Shown piece after piece: positions 61,653 to 64,000 of a stretch of DNA of 64,000 bases. Below the pieces are notes generated by a model. That model was not told the origin of the DNA, searched no databases, and worked only from the letters and a program-made list of their open reading frames with translations. The first letter of the stretch is position 1. Each line of letters begins with the position of its first letter. The position numbers and the translations under genes were made by a program. The stretch spans positions 806,001 to 870,000 of the forward strand of contig NZ_RKQF01000001.1 of assembly GCF_003814875.1 (NCBI RefSeq), given 5' to 3'. This DNA is from Streptomyces sp. Ag109_O5-1. Lineage in GTDB: Bacteria > Actinomycetota > Actinomycetes > Streptomycetales > Streptomycetaceae.

Positions 61653-62330
61653 GTGCCACGATCCCGCGCCCTCAGGAACAAATTCGTCGACGCTCCGGGC
61701 TCGCTCGGCGAACGACTCCGCATCGCCCGCTGGGAACGGTTCCGGCGCTGCTTCCCCGGCATCGAGAACATGAGCGTGGTGGACCTGGGCGGCACGGCCG
61801 AGATGTGGCTGCGGGCGCCGGTGCGCGCCAAACACGTCCACCTGATCAACCTGGAGGCACACCCCGCCGAGCTGCCCGACTGGATCACCGCGGAGAACGC
61901 CGACGTCACCGACCCGGCGGTCGCCGCCGAACTGAGCGCCAAGGGCGGCTACGACCTGGTGTTCTCCAACTCGACCATCGAGCACGTGGGCGGCCACAGC
62001 CAGCGGCAGAAGTTCGTCGCCGCCGTGGAGCAACTGGCGCCGCTGCACTGGATCCAGACGCCGTACCGCTACTTCCCCGTCGAGCCGCACTTCGTGGCAC
62101 CCGGCTTCCAGTTCCTGCCCCTGTCCGCGAGGGCACGCCTGGTACAGCACTGGCCACTCGTGCACAGCCGCCCGGACAGCCCGGAGTCGGCGATGAACGC
62201 CGTGATCAACATCGAGCTGCTGACCCGCACCGAGATGCGCTACCTGTTCCCCCGGTCGGAGCTCCTCAGCGAGCGGTTCCTCGGTGCCCCGAAATCGCTC
62301 ATCGCCGTGAGAACGGAGTCGGCATGCTGA
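61653..62330 (+). CDS. Class I SAM-dependent methyltransferase
   Basis: 225-aa methyltransferase. Motif I is VVDLGGTAEMW, motif II HLINLEAH, and DLVFSNSTIEHVGG is the post-II acidic strand. GTG 61653 is preferred because AGGTGG lies upstream; GTG 61641 is possible. It sits in the polysaccharide locus and overlaps a second methyltransferase gene. It may methylate a sugar of the repeat unit. Confidence 0.88.
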   Translation: MPRSRALRNKFVDAPGSLGERLRIARWERFRRCFPGIENMSVVDLGGTAEMWLRAPVRAKHVHLINLEAHPAELPDWITAENADVTDPAVAAELSAKGGYDLVFSNSTIEHVGGHSQRQKFVAAVEQLAPLHWIQTPYRYFPVEPHFVAPGFQFLPLSARARLVQHWPLVHSRPDSPESAMNAVINIELLTRTEMRYLFPRSELLSERFLGAPKSLIAVRTESAC

Positions 62331-63307
62331 ACAACCTGGTCAACAGACATGACGCGGACCGGCTGCTGCGCAAGGTGCGGAAGCTGGACCTCGACCCGGT
62401 GCTGGCCAAGCTGCGGGTGCGGGGCGGTGCGCGCGTGGTCCAGCACTGGTCCCAGGTCGACCCGTCGCTGACCGAGTGGTGGGCGATCCCGGCGGTCATC
62501 AAGCGCTGGAACCTGTTGATGACCGGCGATGCGGACACGTCGTTCCCGCAGTACGTGGCCGCCAAGCACTTCGCGCCGCGCACCGATCTGCGCGGTCTGT
62601 CGCTGGGGTGCGGCACCGGCGGCAACGAGTTGCTCTGGGCGAAGACCGGCGCGTTCTCCCTCCTGGAGGGCGTGGACGTCGCGCCGGAGCGGATCGACTT
62701 CGCCACCCGCGCCGCCGCGGAGGACGGGCTCGCCGACGTCCTGCGCTTCCGGGTCACCGACGTCAACCGGATGACCGCCGACGGTGAGCGCTTCGACGTA
62801 CTGCTGGGGCTGCAGTCACTGCACCACTTCGACAACCTCGACGAGACGCTGCCGCGGCTCGCCCAACTGATCGAGCCCGGCGGGACGTTCGTGATCGACG
62901 AGTTCGTCGGCCCCACCCGGTTCCAGTGGACCGACGCCCAACTGGACGCGGCGAACATGCTGCTCGCCCAGCTCCCCGAGGAGCGGCGGCGGCTGGCCGA
63001 CGGCCGGATCAAGCACCGCGTCGTGCGGCCCAGCAGGTTGTCGATGGTGCTGGACGACCCGTCGGAGGCGGTCGACGCGGCGGCGCTGCTGCCGGGGCTG
63101 CGGCGCGAGTTCGACGTCGTCGAGGAACGACCGTACGGGGGGACGGTGTTGCACATCGCGTTCTCCGGGATCGCGCACAACTTCCGTGACCAGGAGCCGG
63201 AGACGCTGGCGCTCCTGGAGCGGTGCTTCGCTGTGGAGGACGCTGCCTTGCCGGAGGTGGGGCACGACTTCGTTGCCATGGTGTGCAGGCCGCGGAGTTC
63301 GGACTAA
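62324..63307 (+). CDS. Class I SAM-dependent methyltransferase with N-terminal extension
   Basis: 327-aa protein. About 85 N-terminal residues precede the methyltransferase fold, whose motif I is LSLGCGTGGNELLWAK. EGVDVAPERIDFA and LLGLQSLHHFDNLDETL follow. The ATG overlaps the stop of the other methyltransferase gene (7 bp), so the two are made together. Sugar or lipid-linked intermediate methylation is inferred from position. Confidence 0.88.
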   Translation: MLNNLVNRHDADRLLRKVRKLDLDPVLAKLRVRGGARVVQHWSQVDPSLTEWWAIPAVIKRWNLLMTGDADTSFPQYVAAKHFAPRTDLRGLSLGCGTGGNELLWAKTGAFSLLEGVDVAPERIDFATRAAAEDGLADVLRFRVTDVNRMTADGERFDVLLGLQSLHHFDNLDETLPRLAQLIEPGGTFVIDEFVGPTRFQWTDAQLDAANMLLAQLPEERRRLADGRIKHRVVRPSRLSMVLDDPSEAVDAAALLPGLRREFDVVEERPYGGTVLHIAFSGIAHNFRDQEPETLALLERCFAVEDAALPEVGHDFVAMVCRPRSSD

Positions 63308-63413
63308 GGGGGTGCCGCGATCTGCCGCCGACCGGCTGCGGCTGCGTCGTGGCTGGTCGCGCCCACGCGGCGGAGCCGCATATCGATACAGCCCCGCGCC
63401 CCTGAAGGGGCGC
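63308..63413. repeat. Abundant-type Streptomyces intergenic repeat, copy 2, with terminator-like hairpin
   Basis: The same repeat as at 3971-4050 (GGGGGTGCCGCGATCTGCCG, then GCTGCGTCGTGGCTGGTCGC), here carrying about 28 extra bases (63372-63390 region). It ends in GCGCCCCT-GA-AGGGGCGC (63396-63413). The hairpin lies between the methyltransferase stop and the stop of the convergent glycosyltransferase, so it may terminate both. Confidence 0.6.
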
Positions 63414-63414
63414 T

Positions 63415-64000
63415 TCAGGGGCCCGGCGTCGTGAGCAACCGGCCCGGTCGGGCCAAGGCTGCCGCTGCCGCTCTGCTGGCCGGGCGGCCCAGTGCTGCTC
63501 GTGAGGTTTCGCGGAGCAGAACGGCCGTGCGGAAGGCGGCCGTTGCCAGGGGGCCGTGGCGGCGGCGGTAGAGGCGGACGCGGTTGAGGGTGAGGAGGGT
63601 CCAGAGGCGGGGGGACACCTGGGAGTCGCCTCCCAGGTGGACGGCCTCGGCCGTGGGCTCCAGCTGGGTGGCGTAGCCCCGGTCCCGGGCGCGCAGGCAG
63701 TACTCGGTCTCCTCCGAGTAGAGGAAGAAGGACTCGTCCCACGGGCCGCAGGCGGCCAGGCAGTCCCCCGATACGGCCATCAGCGCGCCGGTCGCCCAGT
63801 CGGCGCGGGTGGGCCGCCGGTAGGCGGCGGGGTCGGTGACGAGTTCACTCAGGGCCGGGAAGCGCCCGGCCCTGGTGTTGCCGATGACGGCCTCGCCGAG
63901 TGCCCGCAGGACGCTCGACTCGCGGCGCAGTGAGTGGTGGGGTGTGTCACTGCCCTCTTCGTAGAGGAGAGGTACGGCGATCCCGACTCCGTCCCCGAGG
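63415..64000 (-). CDS. GT2 family glycosyltransferase (5' part outside the window)
   Basis: C-terminal part of a rhamnosyltransferase-like GT2 enzyme. The frame stays open to the window edge (about 194 residues seen). TRADWATGALMAVSGDCLAA, then GPWDESFFLYSEETEYCLRARD is the conserved acceptor-side region of this group (family form: FDExFFxYxEDxDLxxR). Its N-terminal nucleotide-binding half lies beyond base 64000. It converges on the methyltransferase operon. Confidence 0.9.
   Translation of the reverse strand, partial: LGDGVGIAVPLLYEEGSDTPHHSLRRESSVLRALGEAVIGNTRAGRFPALSELVTDPAAYRRPTRADWATGALMAVSGDCLAACGPWDESFFLYSEETEYCLRARDRGYATQLEPTAEAVHLGGDSQVSPRLWTLLTLNRVRLYRRRHGPLATAAFRTAVLLRETSRAALGRPASRAAAAALARPGRLLTTPGP

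Noticed and set aside
1..64000. tRNA, rRNA, CRISPR array, prophage or integrase
   Set aside because: Read for on both strands. No tRNA-like fold with conserved TTCGANTC arm, no spaced identical repeats of CRISPR type and no integrase or phage structural genes were recognised.

Overview
The window is chromosomal DNA of a Streptomyces or a very close actinomycete. GC content is very high with strong third-position G/C. GTG starts and 4-bp ATGA/GTGA overlaps are common. Family content is also typical: LacI-regulated CUT1 sugar transporters without their own ATPase, SigE-type sigma factors, SAV_2/DUF574 methyltransferases, an EshA-like family 2B encapsulin, SCO5389-family proteins and a polycysteine sulfur leader peptide. 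No rRNA, tRNA or CRISPR array was found. There is one MITE-like insertion and no transposase gene.

Layout. 1-3960: end of a sugar ABC importer operon (binding protein, two permeases) and its LacI regulator. 4155-8869: mixed genes (VOC protein, MarR, PqqB-like protein, a channel-like membrane protein, an SseB protein, an acyl-CoA-dehydrogenase-like flavoprotein). 9143-10558: family 2B encapsulin shell protein with a cyclic-nucleotide-binding-like domain. 10565-12585: isochorismatase-fold hydrolase plus NCS1 permease operon. 12769-14183: CooC/ParA-like ATPase and a SCO5389-family protein behind a good match to a Zur box. 14243-19478: threonine dehydratase, then a MoxR ATPase / metallopeptidase-VWA pair with an unrecognised partner. 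19689-24847: SigE sigma factor and membrane partner, two glycosyltransferases, a 196-bp MITE placed on a stop codon, a methyltransferase and a cold-shock-domain protein. 25140-26703: three adjacent decaying genes.

27908-36357 is a CoA-dependent catabolic cluster: acyl-CoA ligase, PucR regulator, crotonase, CaiB-type CoA transferase, acyl-CoA dehydrogenase, and an unusual fusion of an L-carnitine-dehydrogenase-like domain to a YWTD beta-propeller. Its two divergent promoter regions carry the same bipartite motif with identical spacing, which suggests one regulator. 36361-39758 is a MarR-controlled operon of two duplicated luciferase-like oxidoreductases and an F420:NADP-reductase-like protein. 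39759-44073 is an organosulfur operon (SsuD/MsuD, SfnB-like protein, FMN reductase, SfnG) preceded by a cysteine-rich leader peptide and a divergent LysR gene. It fits stepwise release of sulfite from dimethyl sulfone or alkanesulfonates under sulfur limitation.

45334-50557 holds glycerol kinase with a GylR-like IclR regulator, an RsbW-like ATPase, a membrane PP2C phosphatase and another IclR regulator. 50885-64000 is a cell-surface polysaccharide locus: sugar-nucleotide synthesis (RmlA-type, UDP-GlcNAc 2-epimerase, UDP-ManNAc dehydrogenase), WecG/TagA and GT2 transferases, a hexapeptide acyltransferase, Wzz-like and flippase proteins, two methyltransferases, a secreted beta-helix protein and a terpenoid-cyclase-fold protein. 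It runs off the right edge, and no Wzy polymerase is visible.

Most interesting: the shared motif of the CoA cluster, the Zur-box operon, the sulfur leader peptide, the encapsulin without its usual cargo, and the dehydrogenase-propeller fusion.
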